64,000 nucleotides of DNA. Source: Bactericera cockerelli. Lineage: Eukaryota; Arthropoda; Insecta; Hemiptera; Triozidae. Shown here piece by piece: positions 1 through 10,272 of the stretch. The DNA lies in NCBI GenBank assembly GCA_024516035.1, contig CM044967.1, positions 20,662,260 to 20,726,259 of the forward strand. Direction: 5' to 3'. The translations under genes were made by a program, and so were the position numbers. The number at the start of each line of letters is the position of its first letter. The first letter of the stretch is position 1. The notes beneath the pieces were generated by a model, which was not told where the DNA came from, did no database searches, and saw only the letters and a list, made by a program, of their open reading frames with translations.

Positions 1-707
1 CACGAAAATTCAAGCTCGAGTTCGCGAATCATGATTGGCGTTACGGCAACATCGCAATTATACGAAAACTCTCATAAAAGCCTCTGATTTTTCGAAAATT
101 GCGATGTTGTTTTGTTAACTTTTTACATTTTGAATGCTAACATTTCTGAAAGCATTTTGAACGTTTTTTTTGTGTCGTTCACATGGTCATTTCATAAGTT
201 TCATATTTGATCAATGATCATTTTGTGTGACTTGGGTTCAATTCTCAGCAGGGCAAGATATAATAAATTACCTTATGAGTAAGAATGCTGTTTCAATGTG
301 ATTATCAGGGATGGAATTATGGTCAAAATAAGATATTGGGACAGATGGTGATCTCGGTTTTATTCCCAGCAGGGAAGAAATTTTTCTGCCCTATGTCCAC
401 TGTATTTCCATCACGTTTTCATTAATGTTGTGTACTAGAATTATAATTATAATTCTCATACCTAGCTGTTTAAGAATTCTAAATATTATCAAACACCTCG
501 GCCGAGGTGTGAAGAACGCCAATACAAAGAAAGAGACAGCCCGGCAGAGTGTAAGGTTACGGAAAACATAGTTCCCATGCATTTCATGTACTTTCAGCCA
601 GCGAGGTTTTCAGCAGGAGTTTGTACATACTGGTGTGGAGAGATGATATAGGACCTGCACTCATACCCAGAGTCACCAAGAAGTTTTAGTACATGTGTTT
701 TAGAGTC
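1..707. other. No gene recognised
   Basis: AT-rich. A short inverted repeat (caacatcgcaatta at ~48-61, aattgcgatgttg at ~100-112) and SINE-like scraps around cagcaggg (247, 369) are all I see. Confidence 0.5.
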
Positions 708-824
708 TAAGGGCGGAATTAATAGACGTTTTTGTAATACCTCTGTGGCGCTAAGTCACGGATAGGGAAAACCGACACTTACCAACGACTTAAGTTATTG
801 ATGTTGTCTATTAATTACGCCCTA
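708..824. mobile_element. MITE family 1 (AGGGCG..AATTAATAGAC ends)
   Basis: taagggcggaattaatagac (708-727) is inverted at gtctattaattacgccctaa (806-825). Internal sequence: cctctgtggcgctaagtcac and aaaccgacacttaccaacga. 117 bp, no ORF. Further copies are at 21036 and 46668. Confidence 0.75.
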
Positions 825-964
825 AATCTTGTAGGAACTGAGATTCGGACAAATTCAGAATGTTCCCGAATGAGCTTTTATCTTCCTGGGATTAGCTCGT
901 TTTCAGGAAATATCATATAGACTTAGAAATTCAAATTGTGGTGAAGCACAAGCAGAAAAAGCAC

Positions 965-1066
965 AGGTGAAGCACAGAGCAGAAAAATTCCTGCCCCGCT
1001 GGGGATCAAACCAAGGTCACCATGCGTGCAATGCCTAGCGCTAAATCATTGGGCAACGGTGACTAC
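965..1066 (-). mobile_element. SINE family D (tRNA-Ala-like head) fragment
   Basis: Minus strand: agtcaccgttgcccaatg, agcgctaggcattgcacgca and tttgatccccagc, followed by gcaggaatttttctgctct. It resembles the other family D copies (loop around tgca, Ala TGC-like). Confidence 0.6.
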
Positions 1067-1072
1067 TCACAA

Positions 1073-1100
1073 ATCGCTTCTCGGCCTTTTGGTTAAGATG
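1073..1100 (+). pseudogene. U2 snRNA 5'-end fragment
   Basis: atcgcttctcggccttttgg then ttaagatg reproduces the first ~28 nt of U2 snRNA with about two changes (gctaagatc in U2). It stops there and abuts a tRNA-like SINE D piece, so it is a truncated retrocopy or a SINE part, not a snRNA gene. Confidence 0.7.
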
Positions 1101-1631
1101 TAATATCACAAAAATAAGTATTAATTAATTAATTTTAATAGCAATCGCGTGATAATGGCCAGTTTGAAAAATTTTCAAGTATTTTTTTAGGAATAATTCA
1201 AATTTATTTCAGTCTTTATTACAAAACTTTTATAAACTTAGCACATCAGGATAAGATGACAGGTTTATGAAGAACAAGGACAAGGATAATTAAATAATGG
1301 GCAAAAAAATAAAGATGTCATGAAGATAAACAAGTATTTGAATTTTGAAAAAGATAAACATTTTATCTTTGTTTACGATTTAAAAATTCCAAAGAAGAAA
1401 TTCTATAGTATTTTCAATATTTTTTTCTCTTTGGGAAGCCAATCGGTCCTCGAATCACTGATTCGTGAATCAAGGTTACTTCCTCAAATTGAGTGCTCCG
1501 AATCACTTGCGAATCAGAGATTGGAGATGATAAAACCCGATTCGTCGAGCCAATCCGGAGTTCGAGTGAATCCGGGGTGAATCTTGGATGATAAAATCGG
1601 CTATTAGAGGGGTGGGAGGTGAGGAAAGAGG

Positions 1632-1738
1632 GAATGAGTGACCACATAATAATAACACTGAGTCTTTTAGGTGGTTTAAAATGCTTTGAGCATTAAACTC
1701 ACCTGGTGGTTACCTTCCACCAAAAAGTATTATTACAA
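1632..1738 (+). repeat. Dispersed repeat, copy 1
   Basis: cataataataacactgagtc, aaatgctttgagcattaaac and tggtggttaccttccaccaa match the inverse of 32516-32622. No coding content. Confidence 0.6.
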
Positions 1739-1889
1739 TTGGCCAAAGCACCACTGGATAATTTTCATTTGCTTTCTCACAAATCTCCTAAACACAGTCT
1801 TTTTCTATCACTAGTAAAAGATTTTAATCATTAAAAAAAATCCTCTAATTTAATTTCCCCATCTATAATCTCTTTTCTCTCTTTTACAG

Positions 1890-2109
1890 ATTTATTCAGA
1901 AATGATTTCTGACCCATATGATTGAGCCCATTAGTGAATACCAACAAGAGTTATGAATAGGTATTTGCTTACAAATGAAGAAAATGACAAAAGTTTTGAG
2001 TGAGGAAAGTAATGGCTTCCCAAAAAACTGTGGTGACTTACCCGCTTTTAAACCAATGACCAGTTATGAAATGTTAGACAAAGCTAATACTAGTAGCAGT
2101 ACACTAAAG
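1890..2109 (+). CDS. naus: naus candidate first coding exon A (5' UTR + 45 codons)
   Basis: A pyrimidine-rich acceptor (ctcttttacag) ends at 1889 and a donor AAG|gtaact follows 2109. The frame from ATG 1975 (second ATG at 1984) stays open for 45 codons, and an in-frame TGA at 1954-1956 fixes the 5' limit. The end is phase 0 and joins the exon at 3976 without a break. The acceptor implies a further non-coding 5' exon upstream, which I cannot place. The encoded peptide (polar, Ser/Thr-rich) is not a motif I recognise, so the exon rests on splice signals and phase only. Confidence 0.5.
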
Positions 2110-2728
2110 GTAACTTAAATTCAATAAGATTTTTCATTTTGATTTAGACTTTTATAAATTTCAAAAATATTTTCTTTTTACCTACTAAAAAAAACTAAAA
2201 ATAAATTGTAATATGCATTTCAACTCAGGTAAAATATTTTTGTCCAGGTATATGCAATGGGGAGGGAGATTATAAAAGTTCAATAGGTGTTACCCATCTT
2301 TTTGAAAAAAAATCTTTAAAAATAGTAGCTATCATATAATTTGAAATAGGTAGGTATATTACTTGCTTCAAGACTCCTTATATTTAAATAAAAGTTTTAA
2401 CACAAAATTATTGATTATTTACTGATATTTTTCTAAATCTAAATTTCTGAAAGTTTAATTTTTTGTTGTTGATAAATATTCTCTTCTCCCCTTGATATGA
2501 CCAACTCTATGAAAACCATAGACATGTAAGAAGGAGTCAGTCAAAGGGGGAACAATGTTCAGAAATTGTGTGATGATTGGTCAGTTTCATAATGATTTTG
2601 GTAAAACCAGAATGAATTTTCTTATATCTCATACTTTGTTTATAAATGGAAGTAGGTATTATTGTTGAGGTAAATTAAGTTTTCTTGATGATTATTAAAC
2701 AAATCTTTCATTTTTCCACATATTTTCA

Positions 2729-2814
2729 GAAATAAAGTAGTTTCGTCTTGCATTTATAAAATGTCCTCCACAGCCAATAAACCATCTACCATAGATCAAA
2801 GTAAAAATATAATG
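2729..2814 (+). CDS. naus: naus candidate alternative first coding exon B (18 codons)
   Basis: The acceptor cacatattttcag ends at 2728 and the donor ATG|gtatga follows 2814. From ATG 2761 there are 18 codons (MSSTANKPSTIDQSKNIM), ending in phase 0, so this exon can also join the exon at 3976. If it were spliced after exon A its leader would add a stop at once (aaa taa), so A and B would have to be mutually exclusive starts. It is short and supported only by splice sites and phase. Confidence 0.4.
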
Positions 2815-3975
2815 GTATGAAACATTTTTCTTCTTGTAAGTGCACTCAAATTACATGGTGCCTTATTATTGTTTTTTTTTTCCATTATTTATATCTAAAT
2901 TCTTATAAAATGTTCTTTTGTTTTCGCATTATTACTAATTTCTTTTCTTTTTACTTGCAAGATTTACTTATTTATATTTTTTCTCTCTTAGATGTCAAAT
3001 TAACCAACATCTAATATTAAGCATGCTCATTACTTGAATAATTACTTTTTAAGTGCTACTTGACCAAATCAATTTTACTAATTTTAGATAGGCATATTCA
3101 TACTTATAGCATTTTTTTCTATGTAAAGTGTAAAAAGAGAGTTCCAATATAGTGTGATGTGTTCTCTAACTTTTATATATTTTGGTTTCATGAGATAATA
3201 AAAACTGTGGGTAAGTAAAATGTACTCATAATATACTAAAGCCCTCCTCATATCTCAAGGCATTAAAAAAATTGATCTCTTTTGTACAAGTTTTAATGCA
3301 GAATTTTCTTGCATGATTATTTTCCTTTGTCATGTTCTGACTTACTCACTAAGAACAGTTTCTTTTTACTATTGGACATTGAATAAATAGTTAGGTACTT
3401 TCTATAGAATAAATAGAACCAAATCTTTGAATTCCTTAAACAGTCAAGCTTATTAATTTTCTTTTAATGAAACTAATGTGACATTGAAACCTTGGTAGCT
3501 AAGACATTAACACAGTCAACTCCAAATTACTGAACATCATTTGAAGCATATTGATAAAAAATATTTGGAAAAAACTAATATTCCATACTATGTATTTTAT
3601 CCCAGTCTTGTTTATTTCAGTTTAACTTAAATATCACTCTGCCAAACTGAACATTTTTAATTTTTGTCTTATCAGAAGTTTTACTGTGCCAAATTTTTTT
3701 AATTACTTATTAATTTAGGCTACTTTAATAAAAAAAAAAAAGTATGTTCGTTTTAAAGAGCTGAACAAATGCCAGAAAGTGGTCTTTATTATTCTGTGTT
3801 AGTCAAGTAAGGAGGTTTTGTAACACAAAGCTCATTAAATTACAACTATTATTCTAGAAGTGTTTATCTTAAAAGTGTCAACCTAGGATGTTAAATTATT
3901 ATGATCATTAACATTGAAAATATTTAATTCAATGTTTAAATTTATTTAATGAATGATTATAATTTTCTTTTACAG
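2815..3975. other. naus intron, nothing recognised
   Basis: Very AT-rich with poly(A)/(T) runs. No repeat with clear ends and no conserved ORF. Confidence 0.6.
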
Positions 3976-4077
3976 AGAAATCCAAAAATGGAATTGAATA
4001 AGCCAGATTTACTAAAACTTCTAAGTTACTTAGAAGGAGAACTACAAGCAAGAGATGTTGTAATTGCAACTCTAAAG
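3976..4077 (+). CDS. naus: naus exon: conserved N-terminal block
   Basis: Acceptor ttttcttttacag ends at 3975 and donor AAG|gtaagt follows 4077. There are 34 codons, phase 0 to phase 0. It encodes RNPKMELNKPDLLKLLSYLE and then GELQARDVVIATLK, the most conserved block of the CTTNBP2 N-terminal domain (vertebrate members have a similar LL..MEGELEARD..I stretch). The Met at 3988 could be a start if neither upstream exon is used, but the frame is open to the acceptor. Confidence 0.88.
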
Positions 4078-4638
4078 GTAAGTGTTCTAAAGAGTTTAAT
4101 ACAAGGTAGTTTAAAATCATCACAAAGGTTTGTGTTTGTGGAAACTATTCAGGTTATCAAAAAAAGTACAAAAATAAAAGTATCCCTTTTACTTTTGGGG
4201 ATAAAATTTTTGAAAAAATTCTTTGGTCTAAACATAGTTATTAAACAGAAAACTTGTGGTCTAATTAAGATTCATGAAATTGAAAATCATGATTTTCTGG
4301 TGAATTTGTGTGATGGGAAAATTGTGTGAACAATCCAATAATCAGTTAAGTACTCTTTTGATGAGACCCACTGTTTCTGTATTTACTTGAATTTGGCCTG
4401 TAATGCATTGAATTAGGCAGAAAACATGCTTATTTGAGGGGCAGGGACAAGGCAACAGGTAAGCTGTTGAGTAATTATATGAAGATGAAGTTACAGTATT
4501 GTGATGAAGAGGAAAATTATGTCAAATTAAGAAACCCTCTATAATAAATTTAAATAAAACTGTAATCCTGAGGAATTGAATTGATATAAACCTGTTTTTT
4601 AAGTTTATTGAATGTAAATGTTTGGTAAAAAATTTCAG

Positions 4639-4878
4639 TCAGAAAGAGTGAAACATCTCCTCTATCAAACTCGGACTCGACCAGACAGTAACAATGATCC
4701 CATCATGGCTCTCCAACGTGATGCACTCGCTGCCAGTGGACCTCGTATCAACGAAGCTCAGATCTGTTCTCTAGCTGATCATCAAGTCAGCTCTCTAGAG
4801 AACTTGGTCACTCAACAGAGGAAGGCTCAAATACGCATAGCAAAAGTTTTAAAAGAAGCCGAAAATAGACATAAACAC
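4639..4878 (+). CDS. naus: naus exon: DPIMALQRD block
   Basis: Acceptor aaaaatttcag ends at 4638 and donor CAC|gtaatt follows 4878. There are 80 codons, phase 0. It encodes SERVKHLLYQTRTRP, NNDPIMALQRD and HQVSSLENLVTQQRKAQIRI. The DP(F/I).ALQRD motif is a hallmark of the family. Reading through the donor would reach a stop at 4918, so the internal donor is preferred; it gives a smooth join (ENRHKH|VVNELIEEK) to the next exon. Confidence 0.85.
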
Positions 4879-5431
4879 GTAATTAAATTGAACAACAAAA
4901 ATTATGATACAGAACTTTAGTCTAAATTTATTGTAATATTTCTTTTACTAGTAATTATTGATAATTATCAATTTAAATTTATACAATCTCATATTTTTTA
5001 GGGAAATAGATATTTCATGGCAATCCTCTTTCCAGAAGTCTAACATGGATTTTCAGGTCACTGACAGATTATCATAGACCCTTTCCTAACCTTAGAAGAA
5101 AACTTAATTGAAAAAATACCACACATTCAAAACAAAAATTCTTTTGAGATGATTAACTTTATTTATATGTTGACTCTGCCTGCTGGTTTAGGGCAAGTTG
5201 ATTTAAAAAATGTTAATTCTGCATACTCAGAGTTGATTAGTAAAATCTGATTTCCTAGAACTTTGGTTAAAAAAATAGATCTTATCAAATCTTGAATAGC
5301 TATTTCCTTTGGACCTTATTAATCGAGTAATTGGCAGTAAAAAAAAAAAAAATTCGGCCATACTTATTTGTTGTTTACCCAGATGAAGTATTCATTTTTA
5401 CTTATAGTCTACTTATATGTGTATTTTTCAG

Positions 5432-5635
5432 GTTGTAAATGAGTTAATAGAAGAAAAAAAGAAACGGGAATTCGACACTGCACAAGGTGATGACATTACT
5501 TATGGGTTAGAAAAAGAAAGGAATAAGTTAAAACAAGAACTGGTGTCTGAAAAAATAGCAAAGAAAAAATTAGAAAAAGATGCAAAAAAAGCTACTGAAC
5601 AATTAGAAGCAGAAAGAAATAGGACAAAACAAATG
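5432..5635 (+). CDS. naus: naus exon: coiled coil I
   Basis: Acceptor tgtatttttcag ends at 5431 and donor ATG|gtaagt follows 5635. There are 68 codons, phase 0. It is rich in Glu/Lys with heptad-like spacing (NELIEEKKKREFDTAQGDD, LEKERNKLKQEL), the start of the long coiled coil of the CTTNBP2 N-terminal domain. The next intron carries a SINE-derived piece (5685-5880). Confidence 0.87.
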
Positions 5636-5684
5636 GTAAGTCATTAAAAGCTATAACTCTTTTGGTCTGTGTTGTAGCTTGCCC

Positions 5685-5880
5685 ATCCTGTAGTATGCTT
5701 CGATCCTGATGGCCGAGAAGTGACACAATACTTCCCATTTAGGTTCCTGGTCAACACGAGTTTACCGGAACATGTCCCTTACAAAGATTTATAATCTAAT
5801 AAAGACATGAAATATTTTTCCCGCTCTGGTGTACTAACCTGGGATCTTCCTTGTTGTATTGACATGGACACTCCTCAACA
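5685..5880 (-). mobile_element. SINE family F fragment
   Basis: gtgacacaatacttcccatt, ggttcctggtcaacacgag and ctctggtgtactaacctggg match the 42.4-kb and 6.4-kb copies. It lies in a naus intron; the tRNA-like end is worn. Confidence 0.5.
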
Positions 5881-5976
5881 TAACAAGACAGTGAGTGACA
5901 ATTGTAAAGAATTATTTAAAGAAATATTTTTTCTACTAAATCTATACTTTTTTGCATTGATTCTTTTTTGTTTCAG

Positions 5977-6218
5977 ATTTTATTTTTACTAGCTGAGAGA
6001 AAAAAAATCTTGTCAAAATATATAGAAGAAAGGAAGCGATCTGAAGATTTAGCCCAGATCTTATCTGAAGAAAAAAGTCGAGTAGATACAATGGCAGAAG
6101 GTTTAGAGGAAGAGAGTAAAAAGTCCCTTCAAATGGAAGCCGAACTAGAGAAGCAACTGGCTCACTTTGACACCGAAACACAACAAATGAAAGCAGCTTT
6201 AAGTAAAGAAGAGAAAAG
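5977..6218 (+). CDS. naus: naus exon: coiled coil II
   Basis: Acceptor ttttgtttcag ends at 5976 and donor AAAAG|gtaatt follows 6218. It is 242 nt, phase 0 to phase 2. It encodes LLAERKKILSKYIEERKRSE and later MEAELEKQLAHFDTE, closely matching the vertebrate pattern EMEAQMEKQLSEFDTE, which is strong support for the family call. Confidence 0.88.
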
Positions 6219-6394
6219 GTAATTATGTAATGTGACTGCACAACTTAGAAATATCCTTATCTACTTTTTACAAGAACTAATACAAAATCAGAGAAGATTT
6301 TCTTTTATCTATAATAATACTTAAATCATTTGTTCAAAATATTTTATATGAAAATCGAATCGAACACATTACATAGAAAGTTTCGAAAATTTTA

Positions 6395-6555
6395 CAGTGA
6401 CTCAGTACTTCCCATTCCGGTACTGGGTCGATACGAGCGCACCGGATATCCCTTACGAAGAGCAATTAATACAATTTTTTAGCTCTAGGGTTCGAACCCG
6501 AAACGTTATGCATGGCAAGCGAGTATCTTACCATTGAGCTAATCGTACGCTCAAT
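6395..6555 (-). mobile_element. SINE family F (tRNA-Gly-like head)
   Basis: Minus strand: gtacgattagctcaatggta, agatactcgcttgccatgca and gtttcgggttcgaaccctag form a tRNA-like head with loop ttgccat (GCC, Gly). The body reads gtgcgctcgtatcgacccag and gaatgggaagtactgag. It lies in a naus intron. Confidence 0.65.
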
Positions 6556-6643
6556 GCACGATTCTTTATAAGCAATTCTGATTTAATAACGTTGTAGTGA
6601 ATTGAGAAAGTTAAATGAACAAAATTTAATATTTTTTCCCCAG

Positions 6644-6792
6644 GTGTAGAGAAATAGAAGCAGAATTGGAAAAAACAAAGAGCGAAATGGCTAATTTACA
6701 ATTGCTGCTGCTGAGCTCATTAGAAGTGAACGGAATGATGCAACAACCTGCATCCAATGACATCAAACAACCCCAGGGCTCACCTAAAACTG
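6644..6792 (+). CDS. naus: naus exon: end of coiled coil
   Basis: Acceptor ttttttccccag ends at 6643 and donor ACTG|gtaaag follows 6792. It is 149 nt, phase 2 to phase 1. It finishes the coiled coil (CREIEAELEKTKSEMANLQL) and then turns polar and Pro/Gln-rich. The long inverted-repeat MITE at 6959-7527 lies in the following intron. Confidence 0.83.
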
Positions 6793-6958
6793 GTAAAGTA
6801 TCCAGTTTATGTTTAAGAATTAAGAACAAAGCTATGGTAAAAGTAATATTTTAATATGTACCATATTTAATCTATCGAAAGTAATTTAATAGAAAAAATC
6901 ATATCTGTATGTATAGAAATATAAAGTAAGGGTATTAATCCAATAATAATTAATCCAA

Positions 6959-7527
6959 TTGGTCCGCCAAAACAAAAAAGAGCCACTCGAAATATCTAGA
7001 GAACGGATTAAATTTTGAAAAAATGCTAAAACATGTCTACCATCATAAAGGAGCCACTCGAAATATCTAGAGAACGGATTAAAATTTAAAAAATGCTAAA
7101 TCATGTTTACCATTATATCGAGGGGGAAACCTTTTCTATTAGGTTTTGATTTTTTATCATTACCGGAGGCGGCCCCACTGGGTTCAACTTTGGAATCTTA
7201 AATGGAATCACCCTATTTGTAATACATCTCTGAAAAGTAGTTGACATTAAAAGTATTTTCAGACAAGTTTGAAATTTTTAATCAAAACAGGGCCTTGTAT
7301 TTTTTTTTTTTTTTTTACTGAAACCTTTTTTAATAAATGTATTACCAATAGGGTGGTTCCATTTAAGATTTCAAAGTTAAACCCAGTGGGGCTGCCCCTG
7401 GTAATGATAAAAAATCAAAACCTAGGGGAAAAGGTTTCCCCTTCGATATAATGGTAGATATGTTTTAGCATTTTTAAAATATTAATCTGTTCTCTAGATA
7501 TTTCGAGTGGTTCCTTTTTTTGGTCGA
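6959..7527. mobile_element. Long inverted-repeat MITE, Tc1/mariner-like ends
   Basis: The left arm begins ggtccgccaaaa and contains gagccactcgaaatatct twice (about 6979 and 7051). The right arm ends with the inverse, agatatttcgagtggttcc...ttggtcgactc. The arms match over more than 150 bp (for example ggttccatttaagatt against the inverse aatcttaaatggaatc). A related copy at 55793 shows the terminus as TA + CAGGGTCCGCCAAAA, typical of Tc1/mariner superfamily MITEs. The core holds a poly(T) run. No transposase ORF is present. Confidence 0.75.
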
Positions 7528-7569
7528 CTCTGATATTGATATATTATGTAACATTTTTTTCTTCTTTAG

Positions 7570-7671
7570 GAGTAAAAATGTGGGTTCCAGAATATGGTAC
7601 ACCGATGAGCAGCGTCGCAAAAGTTGTGCAACCTACTGCAACTGTCTCAAGTGTTCCTGTATCTGCTCCAA
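7570..7671 (+). CDS. naus: naus exon: Ser/Val/Pro linker
   Basis: Acceptor tttcttctttag ends at 7569 and donor CCAA|gtaaga follows 7671. It is 102 nt, phase 1 to phase 1. It encodes VKMWVPEYGTPMSSVAKVVQ and a Thr/Ser/Val/Pro tail of low complexity. It is assigned by phase and splice signals. The next intron (7672-11856) contains the R2-like LINE in antisense. Confidence 0.75.
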
Positions 7672-8355
7672 GTAAGATAACCTCTTGTTTTGATTAATTA
7701 ATTTCCTACTGGATAAATTTCTAATCGTAATACATCAATGTAATTGATAATTTAGATTAATGGAACCTCTGTAACTCTCTCTGATATATTAGTAATGTTT
7801 GAGGATTGAAAAACGAAACATTTATAAAGTGGTGACACTTTTTTGCGATTTGAAATTATTGTTCATAAGAATCATAAGATTTAGCACAAAATGCTGTTTT
7901 ATCAACGTGGGGTCTTGTCAATCAACCTTTTTTGTTGTTGTAATAAAAGTATTGATCTGGAGGACCAGATCCCAGCCTTCGTGAGAAATTTTAAATAACA
8001 AGGATCAGTCCTTGTTATTTAAATTAATATACTGCACAGAAACTTGTCTGATTTATTACAAGGGTACTATACAATCAATTCAAGGATGCATTAATAAAAT
8101 TTAATCGAAAACCATTGAAAGCTGAATAAAAAAAAGAAATCAAAGAATGCAGGTTGATTTGTTTTGGACATTTCAGTAAAGACATACTTAAGACAGAATA
8201 GACAGACTTAAGTTTTTTTTTTTTTACTTAAGTTAAATGGAGAGAAAAAAACTATGAAGAGGATTTGAGATAGTAAAACTTCATCATACAAATGCCAACT
8301 CAAGTAAGTTTGGAAAATGGTGTAGTACACAGGAGAAATTTATTTAATTTATTCG

Positions 8356-10272
8356 TTAGACATAGTACATCTCTTCCAAATCTTCGGAAATGGGGCAAGC
8401 ACCAATAACGCTTGCCGCATTTCCCCTCTGAATTTCAATTGAGATTCTTTGAATAAAATAAGTTGCTGCAGCACTTGATCCGGTTTTTTCTATTAATCTT
8501 CTGCCAATTTCTTCCACTAAATCTCTTGCCTCTTCACACATCGTACCCATCGTCTCCACCGCAAAACCAACAAACTTATAATCTTCACACAGTTCTTGAT
8601 ATTTTCTCCTTTTGTTTTTACAAGCCATTTCTGCTGCTGCTCCTTGCTCTTGTACTGTCCTGCTAAGGTTGGAAGGTGCTAATGTATCAGTGCACGTGAC
8701 GTCCCACAGAATGTGTTTCCCATTAGACCAGGGTACTATTGATATTCCATCAGGTCTAATATTAGTATTGGCGGTGAGACCTGTTGGTTCTAACTGGCAT
8801 GGGACATCGACAGATACAAGAGCTCGTTTGAGCACATTTTTAATAGAACTGTGTCTAGTGAATCTTCCTGAACTTTTAGCGCAACTGAGTGGGTGGATTC
8901 CTTTACTGTCGACAGAATCTGTGCCACAAATACAGGGATGAGGCCTACAAATGGTACATCCTAGCCTCAAACCCACACAAATGCGGAAGGTTCTGTTTTC
9001 AATTAAGGTTCCAATTTGCTTGGCAGGAACAACTTGTAACCAGGCACCAGATTCTTTGCACTGGAGGGCTTTAAACCTTGCAATATCTTCATTGTCTGTA
9101 AATATCATCTCATTTTGGAGTATATGGTTTACAATGATATCATCCCATTCTTTTTGTGAGGTTATGTTGGTCGCAATCCTATTGTACTTGGAGTCCCAAA
9201 GTGTCATAGCATCATTTAGATGAGGTATATGAAAATTATCCTCCGCTTTGTTCAGAATAAGGGATACCAAAGGTTTTACACCATTTCCAGAAGATATGAA
9301 AGCAGGAAGGCTTATATCAAAAATCTTTCTTATACCTAATCCTCCAACTCGTACAGGCAAAGTGGATTGCGTCCATTGAATGGGTGTTAACTGAGAGTTG
9401 AAAATTTTCTCCATTGTTGTTTTCATGATAGAGTCGATTCTCTCCAAACATTCAGGATACATCCACATTGGTGTTGTTCGTGTTGAATAAGTCATCTTGG
9501 GTATGGTGGTACATGTTTTTAGAAGAAAATATGCAACATGAGTACTCAAACTTTTTATTCTCTCAAGCATGAACTCAGTTTTCACGAATCTTTCATTGAA
9601 ATGAGACTCATATCCTTGTTCACAAATGGGACTACCCAAAATGCAAAGTTCTGTATTTTCAACAACCTTAACTCCAGGAAGTATACGTTGAAACGATGTG
9701 ACCATCTCTTCATCTTTCATACCGCAACAGAAGTAAAGTTCACATTTACTGAAATTCAATTCCAATCCAATTTTTTTAGATTCTTTTCTTAAAAGAGCTA
9801 AATCTTCCAGAACAATGTTGGGATCACCTCCTATGATTCCATCATCCAAGTACCATACATTGAGGTTGGATTTCAATTTTTTCACTATAGGATGCAATGC
9901 AAGACTAAACAGCAAAGGCCCGGCCGGATCACCTTGCTGGGCCCCCACCTCAGATTTGATGACATTTTCTCCATATAACAAGTTAGAGTGGCTCTGGTAA
10001 CATTGCTGCAAAAATGGTAGCATGCATGGTATTCTGATCTTTACTTCTTCAAGAATAACATCTCTTTCAGCAGTATTAAAGGCATTTTTAAAATCAACTT
10101 TAAAAAGGATAAAATCTGAGGTCTGATTTGCGTTAACAAAAGATCTGACGGCATGTACAATACTTTCGCCTCCTTGCCTTGTAGCAAACCCTAGCTGTTG
10201 AGGCTGAAAATAGGTGCTGATTTCATCTCGCACATAGCTGCATCCAATTTTAGCTGTCAAGCGACGAAATAT
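8356..10272 (-). CDS. R2-like LINE protein, C-terminal part (RT + endonuclease), after in-frame stop
   Basis: Same frame as the upstream part, open for ~637 codons with no ATG at its start; the first sense codons read IFRRLTAKIGCSYVRDE. RT block A is FKVDFKNAFN, block B GAQQGDPAGPLLFSLAL and block C WYLDDG, with Leu where most LINEs have Ala. Further on are CICGTDSVDSKGIHPLSC (a Cys/His knuckle) and RPDG...ILWDVTC, which fits the PD..D core of the R2-type restriction-like endonuclease. The C-terminus (RISIEIQRGNAASVIG) resembles a conserved tail I have seen in invertebrate LINEs of this kind. Apart from the upstream stop it looks intact, so the copy is young. Confidence 0.82.
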   Translation of the reverse strand: MFRRLTAKIGCSYVRDEISTYFQPQQLGFATRQGGESIVHAVRSFVNANQTSDFILFKVDFKNAFNTAERDVILEEVKIRIPCMLPFLQQCYQSHSNLLYGENVIKSEVGAQQGDPAGPLLFSLALHPIVKKLKSNLNVWYLDDGIIGGDPNIVLEDLALLRKESKKIGLELNFSKCELYFCCGMKDEEMVTSFQRILPGVKVVENTELCILGSPICEQGYESHFNERFVKTEFMLERIKSLSTHVAYFLLKTCTTIPKMTYSTRTTPMWMYPECLERIDSIMKTTMEKIFNSQLTPIQWTQSTLPVRVGGLGIRKIFDISLPAFISSGNGVKPLVSLILNKAEDNFHIPHLNDAMTLWDSKYNRIATNITSQKEWDDIIVNHILQNEMIFTDNEDIARFKALQCKESGAWLQVVPAKQIGTLIENRTFRICVGLRLGCTICRPHPCICGTDSVDSKGIHPLSCAKSSGRFTRHSSIKNVLKRALVSVDVPCQLEPTGLTANTNIRPDGISIVPWSNGKHILWDVTCTDTLAPSNLSRTVQEQGAAAEMACKNKRRKYQELCEDYKFVGFAVETMGTMCEEARDLVEEIGRRLIEKTGSSAAATYFIQRISIEIQRGNAASVIGACPISEDLEEMYYV

